NCBI GenBank assembly: GCA_026874595.1
Contig: CM049311.1
Coordinates: 21,816,676-21,880,675 of the forward strand
Direction: 5' to 3'
Length of the DNA: 64,000 nucleotides
Source of the DNA: Sipunculus nudus
Lineage: Eukaryota; Annelida; Sipuncula; Golfingiida; Sipunculidae
Shown piece by piece: positions 23,300-36,384 of this stretch (position 1 is its first letter; each line of letters starts with the position of its first letter). The notes beneath the pieces were generated by a model. It did not search any database, had not been told where the DNA came from, and saw only the letters and a list, made by a program, of their open reading frames with translations. Made by a program: the position numbers and the translations under genes.

Positions 23300-24400
23300 C
23301 ATCTTCTATCATTGTCATCCTCATCTGTAGGATATCTTGTAAAAGCTTTATATTTTTAAGGTCTGCATATTTTCTGCCAAAATTTAAAACACTCAATTGT
23401 TCATATGGCCTCGGAGGAGTTTGAAAACCAGTGACCTCAGCCTTCATATTCAAGGTAAAATATGCCGAAATGTGAAATTTTTGTGAACCCCTAACTTTTG
23501 AGGTATTCCATATTTTTTCCTCAAATTTGGTACACATATTGTTCATGCCTAGTTCTTGGAAAATTTTGAAAACCTTTGACAATGACCATCATCTTCAACG
23601 TCAAATCTGCCAAAATGTAAAATTTTTTTAACCCCATAACTTTTGAAGTATTAAACATTTTGTCCTAAAATTTTGGTACAGCAATTGTTCCTACTAAAAT
23701 CAAGGACAAGTTAAAAAAAAAACAGTGACCTTGACCTTCATCTTCAAGATCAAATCTGCAGAAATATGACATTTTTGTGAACCCCATAACTTTTGAAGTA
23801 TTCCACATTTTGTCCTCAAGTTTGGTACACCAGTTGTTCCTACCATGTTCTTGGACAAGTTCAAACCTGGTGACCTTGACCTTTCCCATCAATGTAAAAA
23901 TTCTTGAAATGTAAAATTTTTATGAACCCCATATCTTTTGTAGTATTTTCAATTTTGTCCTAAAATTTTGTACAACAATTGTTACTACCAAGCTGTCAGA
24001 CAAGTTTGAAACCTGGTGACCTTGATCAGGATCTTCAGTGGAATTATAGTTATTGTCTTGTGGACGAGATAACTTTTGAAGTGCTGCATATTTTCCTCCA
24101 AAATTTGAAACACTCATTGTACCTACCAAAATCTTGGATGTGATAGAAATCCTGTGACCTTGAACCTTGATCTTTAAGGTCAAAACATGCATTTCTAGGC
24201 TTATTGTGACCAAAATAACTCTGCAAGTACTGAAGATTTTTCTTCAAATTTGACACACAAGTTTTTCTGCCAGAATGCCATCAGAGTTTGAAAAGCAGTG
24301 ACCTTGACCTTCAAAGTCTAATCTGCTGAGATCTAGATTCATTGTTTTGAGATATTGCATATTTTACCCCTAATGTTTTGGGATGAACCATAGGGATGAG
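23300..24400 (-). repeat. Tandem array of about seven 145-bp units
   Basis: GTGACCTTGACCTTCATCTTCAAGGTCAAA or a variant recurs at about 23436, 23580, 23727, 23870, 24017, 24157 and 24298. Between these lie AACCCCATAACTTTTGAAGTATT, TTTTGTCCTCAAATTTGGTACAC and ATTGTTCCTACC. The units are about 20-30% diverged by eye. The minus-strand frame of 178 codons (23046-23582) spans the edge of family A and this array and is not supported as a gene. Confidence 0.8.
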
Positions 24401-24870
24401 ACATAACAGGGCACAAATCATGAGTGTTGGACGTAGAATCTTCTAACTGATATCATTAGAGTTCCATGAAAATATCCTTGGAAAATTGAAATTAGGTCAT
24501 GGTTAACTATATTTTGTAAATTAGGGGAGAAAACATGAGCACCAAGTGAGTCAGGTGGGGCACAAATTGTATCCATTTGGCCTAAAATTATCATACATGA
24601 CTTTCAGAGAGGTCCCCAAAAATCTCCTTGGAAACCGGATATGTCACTCTGACCCATTTTCTAAAAGCTGTGTGAAAGAACTTGGTTTTAACAATAAATT
24701 TGTCAAGAGGGCATAAATGGTAGCAGCTGCATGTAGATTAAGGTCACTGAAACCTATATCTAAGGGTTATTGGCAAAATACATGATTTTGACTCTGGGAG
24801 TCTTTTTGCCCATTGTTCACGGCTCCTTGAATTCAGCTAAGCGTCATGGCCCAATGGCCACTTGTCAGCT
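24400..24870 (+). repeat. Family A repeat, diverged
   Basis: Starts with AACAGGGCACAAATCATGAG and carries GACGTAGAATCTTCTAAC, ATATCCTTGGAAAATTGAAATTAGGTCATGG and a second GGCACAAATTGTATCC block. It ends near the motif CAGCTAAGCGTCATGGCCCAATGG, a decayed form of the CAGCTGAGC...GACCCATGGGTC word. Confidence 0.7.
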
Positions 24871-24999
24871 TGGTACTGTGTCTCATGGGGAGTTTTTTGG
24901 ACAAACTGGAGCATCTTGATCCATGGGTATTTTGTTTATTGCAGTTTGCTTTATAACCCCTTCTTTTCCCATCATTTGATTTTGTTTTCTTCTTTGCAG

Positions 25000-25131
25000 G
25001 TCTCAATGCCGAAAATCTTAAAAAATATCTAATACAAGCGTACAATCCAAACAAAAAGAAAATTTACAGACCCCACCTCAGACCAGCCAACTGGCCCACC
25101 ACCGTGACTTGGCGCTCAATCAGCACACTCA
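25000..25131 (+). CDS. Unrecognised coiled-coil protein, exon 3 (basic/aromatic segment)
   Basis: Acceptor TTTTCTTCTTTGCAG ends at 24999 and donor GTAAGT starts at 25132. The 132-base exon reads C-LNAENLKKYLIQAYNPNKK, then KIYRPHLRPANWPTTVTW, then RSISTL plus one base. Aromatic and basic residues are concentrated in this stretch (two Trp, three Tyr, many Lys/Arg). It looks like a compact folded or nucleic-acid-binding segment, but I cannot assign it to a named domain. The phase is one base out, joining the exon at 28185 to give Lys. Composition is clearly more GC-rich than the flanking introns. Confidence 0.85.
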
Positions 25132-28100
25132 GTAAGTCAACTTTTTTATATTTGACGGCTTTGGTCAAGTACAGGGGTCTGTACATCATTAAAATACTTC
25201 AACTTTTGACAAGTACAAGTGCTGAATTTTTATGCTTACTTGAGTACAAGTTCAAGTACAGGAGTCTGTACTTGAATACAGGTACAAACACTTTTATCAT
25301 TTGTTTCCTTCAGACAGAGAAAATCACTTAAAATGTTCTGAATTTGCTGCCAAGGATGTGCACACCTGTCATTAATATTGATTCCCCAGTGGCCAAGCAC
25401 AGATATACATGTCATTAATTGATCAGCAGTTCTCAGCAAGAATTCTCATAAATCAATAAATTCCTTATAGATGAGTATAGTAGTCCATTTATAGAAAAAG
25501 TCTCTCAGGCAGAATCCCCACCATGCTTTACCATAGGCAAGCCTAACTTATAATTTTAGCGATCACCCTTTATCTGTCGTCTGTCCAGCAGGGCACAAAT
25601 GTAACCACTAGACCTAGAATCTTCTCACTTGACATCCAGGAAGGTCCATGAAAATCTCCTTTGAAACCCAGAATTAAGTCGGTGTTATCCATATCCTCCA
25701 AGATATAGGGCACTAAACTTCTCACCCAGAATAATTAAAAATTTGATACAAAAGCTCCAGTATCTGAATGATTAATGCATTGATCACTATGACTCTTTGC
25801 ATGCATAATGATCACGGAGTGTTTCATCAGTTCCTGAAGGCTTGTGGTGCCACCTGTATTATTTCAATTTTTTTTTCTCTATATATTTGAGACCTTCAAA
25901 TAAAGCCCAATCTGTTAACTGGGCACAAATTGTAACTGCTGAACCTAGAATCTTCATCCTTTACATCTAGGAAGGTCCATGAAAAATATCCTTTGAAACT
26001 TGAAATCACGCCTTGGCTAAGCTTGGCTTATCTTCCACTCAGCCCTGCACCTCCCCCCCCCCCCCCCTCCAGCATGATGCATACACTTGGTGAATGTTAT
26101 AACCTTTCTATATTTGATTCATTCTAATTTGCATATTGAATTTTTATATTCTGTCACAGTGGGTTACAATGATTAAAGTGCATATTTATATTTGTCAACA
26201 AAGTTGTGTATTTCTGTAAAAGTGTAGATGAGGAATTCCTTATTTCAAAGGAGTAAAAACTTTGAATTCTTTTCAAAGGTGTGAAATTGAATAATAATTC
26301 CAGTATTAAATTATAGTTGAGATAATAATCAGCATAATTATATTGTTTCCTCTCATCCAACCAACAGTGTCTATACCAGATTAAGACAGGGAATTTTGAA
26401 AATCAGATTTACTGAATCTTTTATTCTAGTTAATAAAATTAAGCATGTACTGAAAATTCCAATGAACAATACTTTTTTTTTAATGATGATTCAAGGAATA
26501 ATCTTAAAGATGCCATGTTTAATTGTGGCATTTTAAGCTATTTTATCTTATAAAAATAATTTTCTTTTAAATTCAGTTTAAAAATTTTGTGAATTAAAAA
26601 ATTATACAGTTTATGTGTTTGCATAATTTGACATGATGTAAGCCAAACTATGGATGAATAATGATGCAACTTACAATTTGAATGAACTTATATTTTCAGA
26701 TTTTATTAATTGCATATTTTAAAAAAATTAATAAATTAAAAAAAATAATCATATTAAAACTATAAATGCCAAAACTAATATGCTAAAAAATAGGGTTTAA
26801 TATAAACCATTCTTCCTCTGAATGTGAAGTAAACTTAAGGTATTAGTCCTTTCTGTCCACTTGTCTGACCATTTGTAAATATTTCCTATGCAACACAGTA
26901 AATCAAAACTGTTACTGTTTTTTATGGCAGTCTTGTCAGAGTATTTGTTTTGCACTCATTTATTGAGAACTTAACTAACCAAGTAGGAAGGCCATTTCCT
27001 AATAGCTTTAATATGGTAATACATAAGAAAAACAATAATAGTACAAATAAGCATATTTTGCATTTGCTAAAATTTTTCAAACTTCAGCTGAGCACCGTGA
27101 CCCATTGGTTCCTTGTTTATCCTTTAAGCATTATAGAATTAAGTGAAAATCCTATGTATAAACACTATAATAACACAGATATGTTGTAACTCCGATCATT
27201 CTACACACCCCCCCCCCCCCCCACCACCACCACCAATTCCTACATCTGTGGACTGGGGACATTAGTTATATTTCAAATGTATACATTTTATAATAAAAAT
27301 ATACATATATATAATAATATATATTATAAAAAATAGATCCAATTGAACACATGTGTAAACTACTCAACTGTCAACAATTTATCAAAAAGCCAATCATAAT
27401 CATGGTAATAATATACACCTTATGTTCAAAAACTGCTCACATGCTTCAATTTTAACCATGGAAAAGTGTGCTTTGGTCACAAAATATTATTTGCAACAAT
27501 TTCTTACTCATCAATACAAACCAATCATGTCAACCATTTATGGCCTTTATTACCTTTTCCTCTTAGACTTTATCTCCATTTGATATTATTTTAGATTTTT
27601 ACCTAAAAGGTGAACTTCAGCTGAGCACAGTGACCCATGGGTCCTTTGTTAATTTTAAGGTCAATTTAGCTGAGCACAGAGCCCATGGGTCACTTGTTTA
27701 TTAGTTTTAAATCAATATTTGTTGCCTCATCAGCAGTTCATTATATGGTTATACTTAGGTGTTCCTAAATGAATATTTGGTTATGGATGAAGTGTAAGGA
27801 CCAGCTTGTTAAATATCCGAGCTACCTATCACCCCTCTTAACTATAAATGGACTAACCCATTCATAAACCAGACCTTTATGCTGATGTACGTGGGCTCCT
27901 GAGGAAAATGCAAATAAATCAACTTCTTTGGTGGTTGAATGATCCAGAAGTAGGCCCATGTCTGGTCAGCTTTTGATTAAGTCATTTTGTTTAGCTAAGG
28001 AGCTCATCATTAATTGACACAAAATGATATTTTATTAGCCACCGTGGTTATTCTAACTGCCTGTTTATCATGTTTAAGATAACCAATACACTGGCAGTAT

Positions 28101-28184
28101 ATGTTTGACTAAGAAAAATTAACCAAATTGTAGTATCTGGCTACAAATTAATACAGGTGGTCTTCCTTTTTCTGTATTCCACAG
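25132..28184 (+). other. Intron of 3.05 kb
   Basis: Donor GTAAGT and acceptor TTTCTGTATTCCACAG. It holds short GTACAAGT/ACTTGTAC words at 25160-25285, a family A copy at 25545-26020, a C run at 26053-26067, AT-rich sequence to 27200, and a C run plus (ACC)n at 27208-27235. CAGCTGAGC...GTGACCCATGGGTC motifs lie near 27087, 27618 and 27668. No other gene was seen. Confidence 0.7.
25545..26020 (+). repeat. Family A repeat
   Basis: Starts at TTTTAGCGATCACCCTTTATCTGTCG and carries GGGCACAAATGTAACC, ACTTGACATCCAGGAAGGTCC, ATTGATCACTATGACTCTTTGC, CATCAGTTCCTGAAGGCTTGTGG(TGCCACCTG), and a second module to about 26020. Confidence 0.8.
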
Positions 28185-29125
28185 AGAGAAGCGAGTCGGT
28201 CAAGGTGGTGGCAAAAATGATTGGAGATGGTCTGAGTGTGGGGCACCAGAACCAGCAACAGGTGCAGGCGCAGCTCACAGGCCAGCTGGCCACAGCCACA
28301 GGTCAGGTCCAGCAACTTCAGGCCAGAGTTCAGGCTTTAAATACTAAAGTAAAAACCCTTGAAAAGCAGCTGGACCTGGCCAATAGCCAGCTGGCCAAGG
28401 TCCGTAAGGACCACACTACAACATCAGAGGAGCTGCGCCAGACCAGAGACCGCAATGACGAGTTACAAAGTGAGTTAGATGCGGTCCTGGTCGAAGTGAG
28501 TGACCGCCAGGATTCATTCCCCCAGGAAATCATAGATTCTGTCGAAGCATATCGTTCGGTCCAGCGGGGTCAGAAGAGGAGCAGTGTCTTTGACACTGAC
28601 TCTGAGGACTCTCACCCCACAAAGCGCCTCAGGGTGGGTGTTCATGGGTCTCATAGAGATTCTTGGGAAGTTGCCAGAAGCCCTGTCCCTTCAGTCCATG
28701 TGCAGCCCCCTTCTCCCCCCTCTACCCAGGCCTCACACTCCACCCCATTGCCCTCCCTTTCTTCATGGACTATCATAAACACGCCCTCCGTGACATCCAC
28801 CAGTCCCCGCCCCTCCCCTAGCACCTCCCTAACCCCTGCCCATCAACAACCCTCCACTTCCCCGACCTCCGCCCCGGCCTCAACCCATCTTCATCCATCC
28901 ACTGCCTCCTCCCCAGCCTCAGTCCGTTCATGTCCTTCCTCCTCCCCCTCTTCCCTGTCATCACCACCCACTACCTCCTCCCCAGTCCCGTCCACTTCCT
29001 CTGGTGTCCAGTCAGGACCAGCAGGCCCAGAGTCTAAAAATAAAAGACCAAAAAAGGTATTAAAAGTAAGATCAGTGATTAATAAATGGAAAGACATTTT
29101 GACAGAAAAATTTGGTAATGGGTAA
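28185..29125 (+). CDS. Unrecognised coiled-coil, Ser/Pro-rich protein, terminal exon
   Basis: The exon starts after TTTCTGTATTCCACAG (ends 28184) in the phase left by 25131, giving L-K-RSESVKVVAKMIGDGLSVG. The whole spliced product from ATG 11409 is about 386 residues. In it, residues about 94-182 form a Gln/Leu-rich heptad region (QVQQLQARVQAL, LEKQLDLANSQLAKV), a likely coiled coil for oligomerisation. About 217-224 is the basic patch HPTKRLRV. About 230-350 is a low-complexity Ser/Pro/Thr tract. About 358-379 is a basic tail starting KNKRPKKVLKVRSV, probably nuclear-directing. TAA is at 29123-29125. The stop-free frame extends upstream to 28157, but those codons are the pyrimidine tract of the acceptor. 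Base composition is much more GC-rich than the surroundings, as expected for coding sequence. A nuclear scaffold or regulatory role is an inference only. Confidence 0.88.
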
Positions 29126-29328
29126 AAATATTTGAATTTATATGTAAACACTGTTATTTTTGGCATTGTTTATTTTAGATATATAAAATTTGATTAAAAA
29201 CCTAAAGAACATTATAAAATTGTTCAAACTTTCTCCTTTGGCATTTTATTAAAAGAAAATTGCTTTCTCTTTTCTCTTTGGCAAAATTTATAAAGGATAT
29301 TGCCTAAATTAATTAATCTTTGGCACAA

Positions 29329-29334
29329 AATAAA
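29329..29334 (+). terminator. Candidate polyadenylation signal AATAAA
   Basis: This AATAAA lies about 204 bases after the stop codon, in AT-rich sequence. It is a plausible 3' end for the spliced gene. Other A/T-rich variants are nearby, so the exact cleavage site is uncertain. Confidence 0.45.
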
Positions 29335-30590
29335 AATTAAAACCAAATATTTCCTATTGGAACCTGCATGAGCAAGATCTTGTCCTTGCTAGACACCAGA
29401 TTCATTGGTAATTTCCCAAGGTGTTTTTTTTTCAAAATGTACATGTACTTTCTGTTTCTGCATCAAAATTGGGATAACCTGGGGGAGGGAGGGCTTAGGG
29501 GCTGGGTCAAACATATATTTTGGAAAAAGTGTACATGTACTGCTTTGGTTTTTCTAAATGGGGGGAGGGTGGGCCCCGTTTCATCCATCTGCCATTACCA
29601 TATCATTCATGTCTCATTTTCATTTCATTCATGTAGTTAGTTTTTAGTAGTTTCATTGTGTGCATCATAGCTGGAATTAACTTAATTTGTTTAATATTTT
29701 TCACTTCATTTGGCATTTATTTTGGTGGCAATATGATATACATGGATTTATAGTTTTTTAGAAAATCAGGGAAATTCGTATTATTCCTTAACTAAAATAT
29801 GCCACACTTTACAGTTAAACATGTGTCGGGGACTAAGTGAACTAATAGTCCCAGATTTTGGTATAATTTTATTGTACCTTAATTTAAATGTTTATTGTAC
29901 CCTTAAATATTTATTGTACCTTTAAATTCAAGCTATGATGCATGTTCCTGGCAGTCACTCACTTATATATAAGGGTGCAACAAATAATAATTCAAAAAAT
30001 TTTATTGAATTAAATGTCAATTGAGTTCTTTTCCCAATTTTGTCTTTTGATCTCTATATATTTATAAATGTATAATTGTATATCTCAGTGATCCCACTCA
30101 CATTTTGGAACAGAAAGGAAATTTTGATTATTGCAGAGGAGGTGGTCTCTCTATAATATATATTTTGGTGTACAAATGGAATACACCATAGAATATACAA
30201 ATTACATGGATTAAGCTTATGAATTGATCTTTATTTTGCCATAAAATGATATCCAATGGCACTCCTGAAAACTGCCATTAAAACGTCATTAAATTTGGGT
30301 AAAAACACAGAATTTTTTATTAAGATATTTTGATCCCTATGTGTGTGTATATATAATTATATATTTGTTGCACCTTTATATGCATCTGTTGCTGATTCAT
30401 ATATATATATATTATTTGTATAAATCATATAATTGTTAATATATATAACATTGACACATATTATTTGTAAGGAGGTAACTTAAGCTTGCCATGCACTGTT
30501 TAATTTACTGATTTAACATTCCATAGTAAATTGATTGCTCAATAGATTAGACTTCTGAACCATATTTCCTTGATCAGATGTCCAGGGCAT
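29335..30590 (+). other. AT-rich intergenic sequence
   Basis: Short TTTATTGTACC repeats at 29868-29925 and TATATA runs near 30345-30450. No gene recognised. Confidence 0.6.
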
Positions 30591-30593
30591 TAA

Positions 30594-31500
30594 TTTGCGC
30601 TGACTGAAAGCCCTCTGAGCTATAGTGAACACTCTGTCTGTCGTCTGTCTGTAGGTCCATCTGTCCATTAACATGGCACAAAATTGCTGGACCTAGAAAC
30701 TTCTAACAGAAAACCTATGGAGGTCCATAAAAAATCTCCTATGAAAATCTCATTGGAAACCTGAAATGAGGTCACCATGACCTATATCTTCAAGCTACTG
30801 GGTTCAAAAGTACCTTCCAGAATAATTTAAAATTTGATACAAAACTCCAGTATATATGAATAACCAGTGCATTGATTGCCATGATTCTTTCCATGCATAT
30901 TGATCATGGAGTGTTTCATCTTTCCTTAAGACAGGTGGCACCATCATTTATATACAATTTTTTCTCTATTTTTGAGACCTTCGGATGAAGCAGTCTGTCT
31001 GTTAACAAAGCACAAATCATAAGTTTGACCTAGAAACTTCTGTACATCAGCTGAGGTCCTAGGCCAGTCTCCATTGAAATCTAAAATTAGGTCATGATGA
31101 CCAACATTTTGTGAGCTAGAGGCTTAAAACATGATTTTGAGCACCCTGGCAGTCAGATGGGGCATGGCACAAATTGTATCTGCTAGGCCGAGAATCTTCT
31201 TAGATCACACCAATGGAGCACCAAAAACAGTCTTATTGGAAACATGAAATTAGGTCATGGTGACCTTTTATTTGTAAACTATGGGTCAAAAATATGATTT
31301 TCAGTAACCCTGAATATACAGGGACATCTTGGGCAGTCTTCATTGAAACCTGAAATAAGGTCATGGTGATCCATATTTGTGTACTACGCAGCCAGAAATC
31401 TTAGATAATCTCCATGGAAACCTAAAATTAGGTCACAGTGACCTATATCACTGGCCAAAAACATTTTAAGCACCCAGACAATACTTTAAACTTGGTGCAA
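30594..31500 (+). repeat. Family A repeat, three modules
   Basis: The head is GCGCTGACTGAAAGCCCTCTGAGCTATAGTG, with GTCTGTCGTCTGTCTG. It is followed by TTAACATGGCACAAAATTGC, GACCTAGAAACTTCTAAC, AGGTCACCATGACCTATATCTTC, ATTTAAAATTTGATACAAA, CATTGATTGCCATGATTC and GACAGGTGGCACCATC. More modules with repeated AAATTAGGTCATGGTGACC follow to about 31500. Confidence 0.8.
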
Positions 31501-34500
31501 AACTTTACTGTTGGACTTAGAATCTTTCGGCTGGACATGTTATCATGGAACTACAGGACATGTAACGGTCCCAAGGCAGCAGAAATCTGGCACTTATAAA
31601 GAAGCTACTGATTTCCCCCGGCCTGCTTTGACCATTTATGATGCACTAAAACACCAGGTGGTGGGCCTGTCTGCTGAAAAAAATCTGCTGATGTGACTAG
31701 CACCCAACCAAATGCCAGTCATCAACACTCGACAGGCATCAGGCTCTGCCCAGAAACCACATGTGAGGCTATTCTCTCTGAGCCTGTGGCCTGTTCCCAC
31801 AGTTGCCTGGGTGAAGAGCGGTCACTCAAAACAAAATGAACAACATTGGCTCCATGTATTTCTCCCTTGGCTTTCGATATTGGTAGTAGGCCTATAGGTA
31901 AAGGGCTGTGTAAAGAGCTTACGGACATGTTGGTTTGAAGAACTTTAATTGCTGCAGCTGATTTGGGATACCACCTACAACATTAGGCATTCAGATGATA
32001 AAATGCCTTTTTTGTGAATGTCCTCCTAGTCTGCTGAGTGTCATGACCCAAGGGTCACTTGTTCAGTCTTGTCTACCTGTTCCACCAGGTCAGGCATCAG
32101 TGATATATACACTGGGCTAGACTTTGTTCCTTTTCTACAAGGTTAGTCAGCAGTTTGAGTAGGATTGTCAGATATTATTCTACAGTGATCATTTAAGTTT
32201 GTCTCCCTCTGTTTTGCTATAACAAAAGCACCAAAGTAATCAGACACTTTTCTCTTCTGAGAACTGAGAGAAAGGAAACAATTATTTATTCTCACCCAGA
32301 TAACTGTAATAATTCATAAAGTATTCAAATGCTAATGTAAAAAAATCAATCTTTGACCTCTCCTATACACTTGACCTGCATTAAACATGTTTACTCATAA
32401 TCATATCCATAACAATGTACATAAAAGTTGAATTGAGGCAGTAAGTTCTTTGTAGGAAATCTTTGACTTAACCCAAAATTGACTAGTAGCATAAGAAAAT
32501 ATATATAAAACAATTCTTTATAGTAACTCTCAAAGTTTCATCTGTAAATAAATATATATGTAGCCAAAGAATTCCACTTGTTTCTTACTGTACATTTTTT
32601 CAAACACCTTAGATAAAATCAAATACTTAAGCACAGCAATGTGACATAAAGATACTACAAGTCATTAATAGTGTTTAGAATTGCACGTCTTGGCATTTAT
32701 GGGTCAGCTATATTTACACCACCACCATGTGGCCAGAGATATTTTGTTTTACCCATAGTTTGTCTGAGTGTAAAAGAAAAACTTAACAGATTTTTGTGTG
32801 TATAATTAGGATAACATCCAGGAAACAATGCATTCAGTTATAGGGTTAACCTTGATCACCATCATTTGTTTTTTTTTTCATCCAGAGGTTTTCTTTCTGT
32901 TGAGGCACAGTTTTTTGTTGTTGTCCCAGTTGAAGCCCAGATCAGTTGTTACAGTGCTTATGAGGTAATGGAGATGTGGAATCTTGACAAAATATTCCTG
33001 TGTTGTCTGTAGTTTGATTAGGATCCTTGAGGAGGAAGTTGTAGTCTCTGACCACTTTCTTTTTTTACATGTTTGTGCCGCAGCCATGGTCTTTGATGGT
33101 TTTCTGACTGTTCACTTGTTAGTGAGGCAAAAGTCTTAGTCAATGGAAGCTTCAGTTTGATAATGCTTTATGCTGTTGGCACCTTTGTTATTAGACTCAT
33201 AAAGGGACCATTATGCCTTGTCTCGGGCATCCTATGTCTTGCTTTTTTTTAAATACTATTTATTATTGACATCATTAAGTAAAAAATAATGATAACATGG
33301 ATCAGAAATGACATTGCTCTAATGCATGGTCAAGTTTCATCACGTCTTCATGACATGCAGGTTAAAATTCATAAGTAATATCAAGATCAAAGCATTGTTT
33401 TATTCAGCAAGAAACATTGAATACTGGACAAAAATTAAGGGATTTTCCCCCCTTATTTTTCTTTATTTTTCATTTTGTTTTATTCTTGAGTCATTGCACC
33501 ATGTATCCTTTTGAAGACAAATTTGTTTACAAGACAAATCAGCCATGATAAAAAGAACAAAGAGAGTCAAAATCTAAGGAATGGGCTGATTTCTGTTGAT
33601 AAGTTTCTTGTAAACATGGAAGTTGGTAATTATGATCTTGTTTGTTCCAAAAATCTATCAACAAAGTCTTACAGGTTCAAAGCAACCTGCCAGGCAAAAA
33701 AAAAAGTCAGTGGGATGAGTAACATATGTGCATAAAGAAGTACATAACATCACCACATCAGCATAAAAAAAAATATGACAACCCAAAAACAACAAAAAAC
33801 TGTTTGCACAAACAGCTCGGGTTGTTAAAGACAAAAGCTGGAAAAACATGGTGATGCAAAAACCAATACAAAAAAAGCAAAAACCAAAAAAAAAAAAAAA
33901 GAACATGTACAAATGTGCCAGAAAATGTACTCCCCACATGATTCTTGCCTGTGACTTTATCTCAAATGACTCTCAACAATTTCCTAAGTGTTTCACATAT
34001 AATGACAAAATTTTTCTGTGGACCAAATCTTTGTTACTCCATTCAACTTCAAGGAATATTTGGTGCATTGACCAAGTGATTTTCATCCAAATTAATTTGT
34101 CGTCATTTGATTTAATCTTTACTTCATTCGTGATGTTTGATTTTTAATGAAAATTTTAAAAAAAAATGAGACCTTGCATATTAAGGTATCATTGATCAAG
34201 TGTCTTCTTTCGTTTGATATTTAATTTTTTTTTTCACTTTTATAATTTTTCATTTGGTCCACCTGCCTTGCCCAGATTCAACAGAACGGCCTGGTTGGTG
34301 TGTATAGTTCAATATTTACCAAATAATTTTTGTGTTGTGGTATTAAATGATAAAGTGTACCAGCATTGTCATTTCTTATCCACCTTTTCATTATTTTTTG
34401 CTGTGTGATGTCAGTAAAGAATGATATGTCAGATGAAGAGAAAAGGCTAAAATTTTTGAATAAATCCAATAGTAAACAGCATGATCAGCTGTCATAACAT

Positions 34501-35225
34501 GACTACCGTACTTGTTTAAAATTTACTAATAAATGGAGATAGCACAGGCAACTGTAATTGCACTTAGGCGTTTTATTGCATATCATTAGTACTTGTTTTG
34601 TTGAGTCAGTTTGAACTTGTTTTTCAGTCTGTTTTGCCTCTTGGCATCCGTTTTTAAAGCACCTTAGGTCAAGGTATTCATTTCTTCTCTTGTTTTTATC
34701 AAGCAGTGGTTTTAAACATTGGCAGTGATGGAATCCTAACCTACCAGGAAATGAGTGCATAATCTATTTTTAATGTCTTATTGGGAATTTATTTGCTTCT
34801 TCATAAGCTTTGGTGTAAGGGAGCAGGATGGCAAAACTGGCACTTGTTTAATAGGTTTTACACCTGACTTTCTAGAGCACTTGTGAGTTATGTTCCAGCT
34901 GGACTAATTAAGTCCTTAAACTGCTGGAGAACAGTGCGGAAAGAACAGGTGATGTTTTGTTAATGTAATATTAGTCTTGCAAAAATAATTCCAGCCATGT
35001 TTTGTCATCTCACCACCTTATCCCTCAACCCTTTGAAATTAGTATTTTTTAATTTTCCTGCCATCCTTTAAATTTTCTTTATGATTTCCATGATATTTAA
35101 ACACTGATCAGAAGTGACCAATTGTATTATTCAGTCAGGATTCTCTCTCTAGAACATTTTGATGTGATTAAGATTTCTGACATTGCCAATTTAAATAATA
35201 GGGTTGTACATGTACATACCAATAC
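31500..35225 (+). other. Largely unique sequence, no gene supported
   Basis: Open frames at 31511-31928 and 33326-34408 are short and lack splice-consistent or motif support. A minus-strand block (about 33090 down to 32868) begins ATGGCTGCGGC and ends in GGATG followed by A(10). This could be the 3' end of a retroposed transcript, but I cannot identify a parent. An A-rich tract lies at 33884-33900. A decayed TGAGTGTCATGACCCAAGGGTC motif is at 32035. Confidence 0.5.
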
Positions 35226-35228
35226 AAA

Positions 35229-35870
35229 TCTCACAATATGATGTCAATGATGAACAAAATGCTATGTCAGAGTCTGAAAGGCCTAAACCTGAGACATCAT
35301 GAGTCCCTGTCCTATTATGAATTAACAGAGCAGATATACATTGAACATCTTTTAAACATCTCTCGACATATCTTTCAGCCTTTTCAGTTTACTGTTTTTT
35401 AGCAGTTGCATTTATTATCTCACACCATATGATGTCAGTGATGAATAAATGCCAAACCAGAAGATGAGGCTTTAAATCTGAGACATCCTGGGTAACTGTC
35501 ATATCAAGATTATGTTTGTAGCCTTTTCATTTAACTATTGTTAGCAGTCAGTTAACATAGTGTTTTATAGATAGATCTGCCAAAAAATCCTAGACCTCAT
35601 AGGCTCATATATGAAAATATTACACAATGATTATAACAAGACAAGGGAAGGCTATTTAAGTATTTATTTTGGTGAAACCTACACCAGGCATGAACCAATA
35701 AAATTTGATATACTCTCTGAGAACATGCTGACTTTATTTTTGACTTGCCAATTTTAACAATATTACTGAATATACTAAAACTCACACCATATGATGTCCA
35801 TGATGAATAAATGCCAAATAAAAAGTCTTAAATTCTGAGACATCATGGATTATTGTCACAGTATGAATTA
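35229..35870 (+). repeat. Three diverged copies of a unit of about 90 bp, spaced by about 190 and 360
   Basis: CTCACA(A/C)(C)ATATGATGTC...TGATGAA(C/T)AAA(A)TGC, then CTGAGACATC(A/C)TG, then a TATGAATTA-like end, occurs at about 35231, 35420 and 35781. The spacings suggest an ancestral unit of 180-190 bp with one copy lost to decay. No coding sequence. Confidence 0.65.
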
Positions 35871-36384
35871 TTTTACCAAAGTACATATACTGTAAGTAAT
35901 AAAACTGTTGGCCAGTGTTAACAGAAATGAACAACTTTTCCCCCTCAAGGCCTCCATTGTCACCAATCAAATTGAAATTATAACATTTGCAATAAATTAA
36001 AAAAATCCTTTTTTGACAGATTCTGTTTTACATACATATTAAATTGTTTCTTTTCTCTCAGTTCTCAGTTGGGTTCCTCATTACCAATACAAGAGAGGGT
36101 GCACCAATTATGCTAAATAACAGATGGAGAGCCTTTTATGGTGTCTGTAAACAGAATTAAACATGAAAGGCAAGTTTATTATTATGGGCCCCACTTGAAA
36201 AGCAGTGGCCTATAGTGATGGCCTTGTTGTTTTGTTGGGCTGTCCTTCTATTTGTCATAGACACTTTCACATGCAGTGTCTCAGAAAGAATACATTTGAT
36301 CCATCTCGGATTCATTTGGATTAACAGTTAGGCCTGCTGCCCTATCAATTACTGATCTGACAAAATTCATAAGTGGCCACCAAA

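Larger units (their letters stand above)
12547..24999 (+). other. Intron of 12.45 kb, largely repeat-filled
   Basis: GTAAGT donor at 12547 and TTTTCTTCTTTGCAG acceptor ending at 24999. It holds family A, B and C repeats, a 194-bp direct duplication and a 145-bp tandem array, listed separately. No independent gene was found inside it. Confidence 0.7.

Noticed and set aside
23046-23582. 178-codon minus-strand frame
   Set aside because: It spans the boundary of family A and the 145-bp array. The same text is out of frame in the next unit, and no domain is seen.
28891-29166. Minus-strand acidic frame opposite the last exon
   Set aside because: Antisense shadow of the Ser/Pro-rich tail; the + strand frame is supported by spliced phase.
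32868-33100. Minus-strand 69-codon frame starting MAAAQTCKKRKW
   Set aside because: The start context and trailing A-run suggest a retroposed or real 3' end, but I recognise no family and no splice partners, so it is not called a gene.
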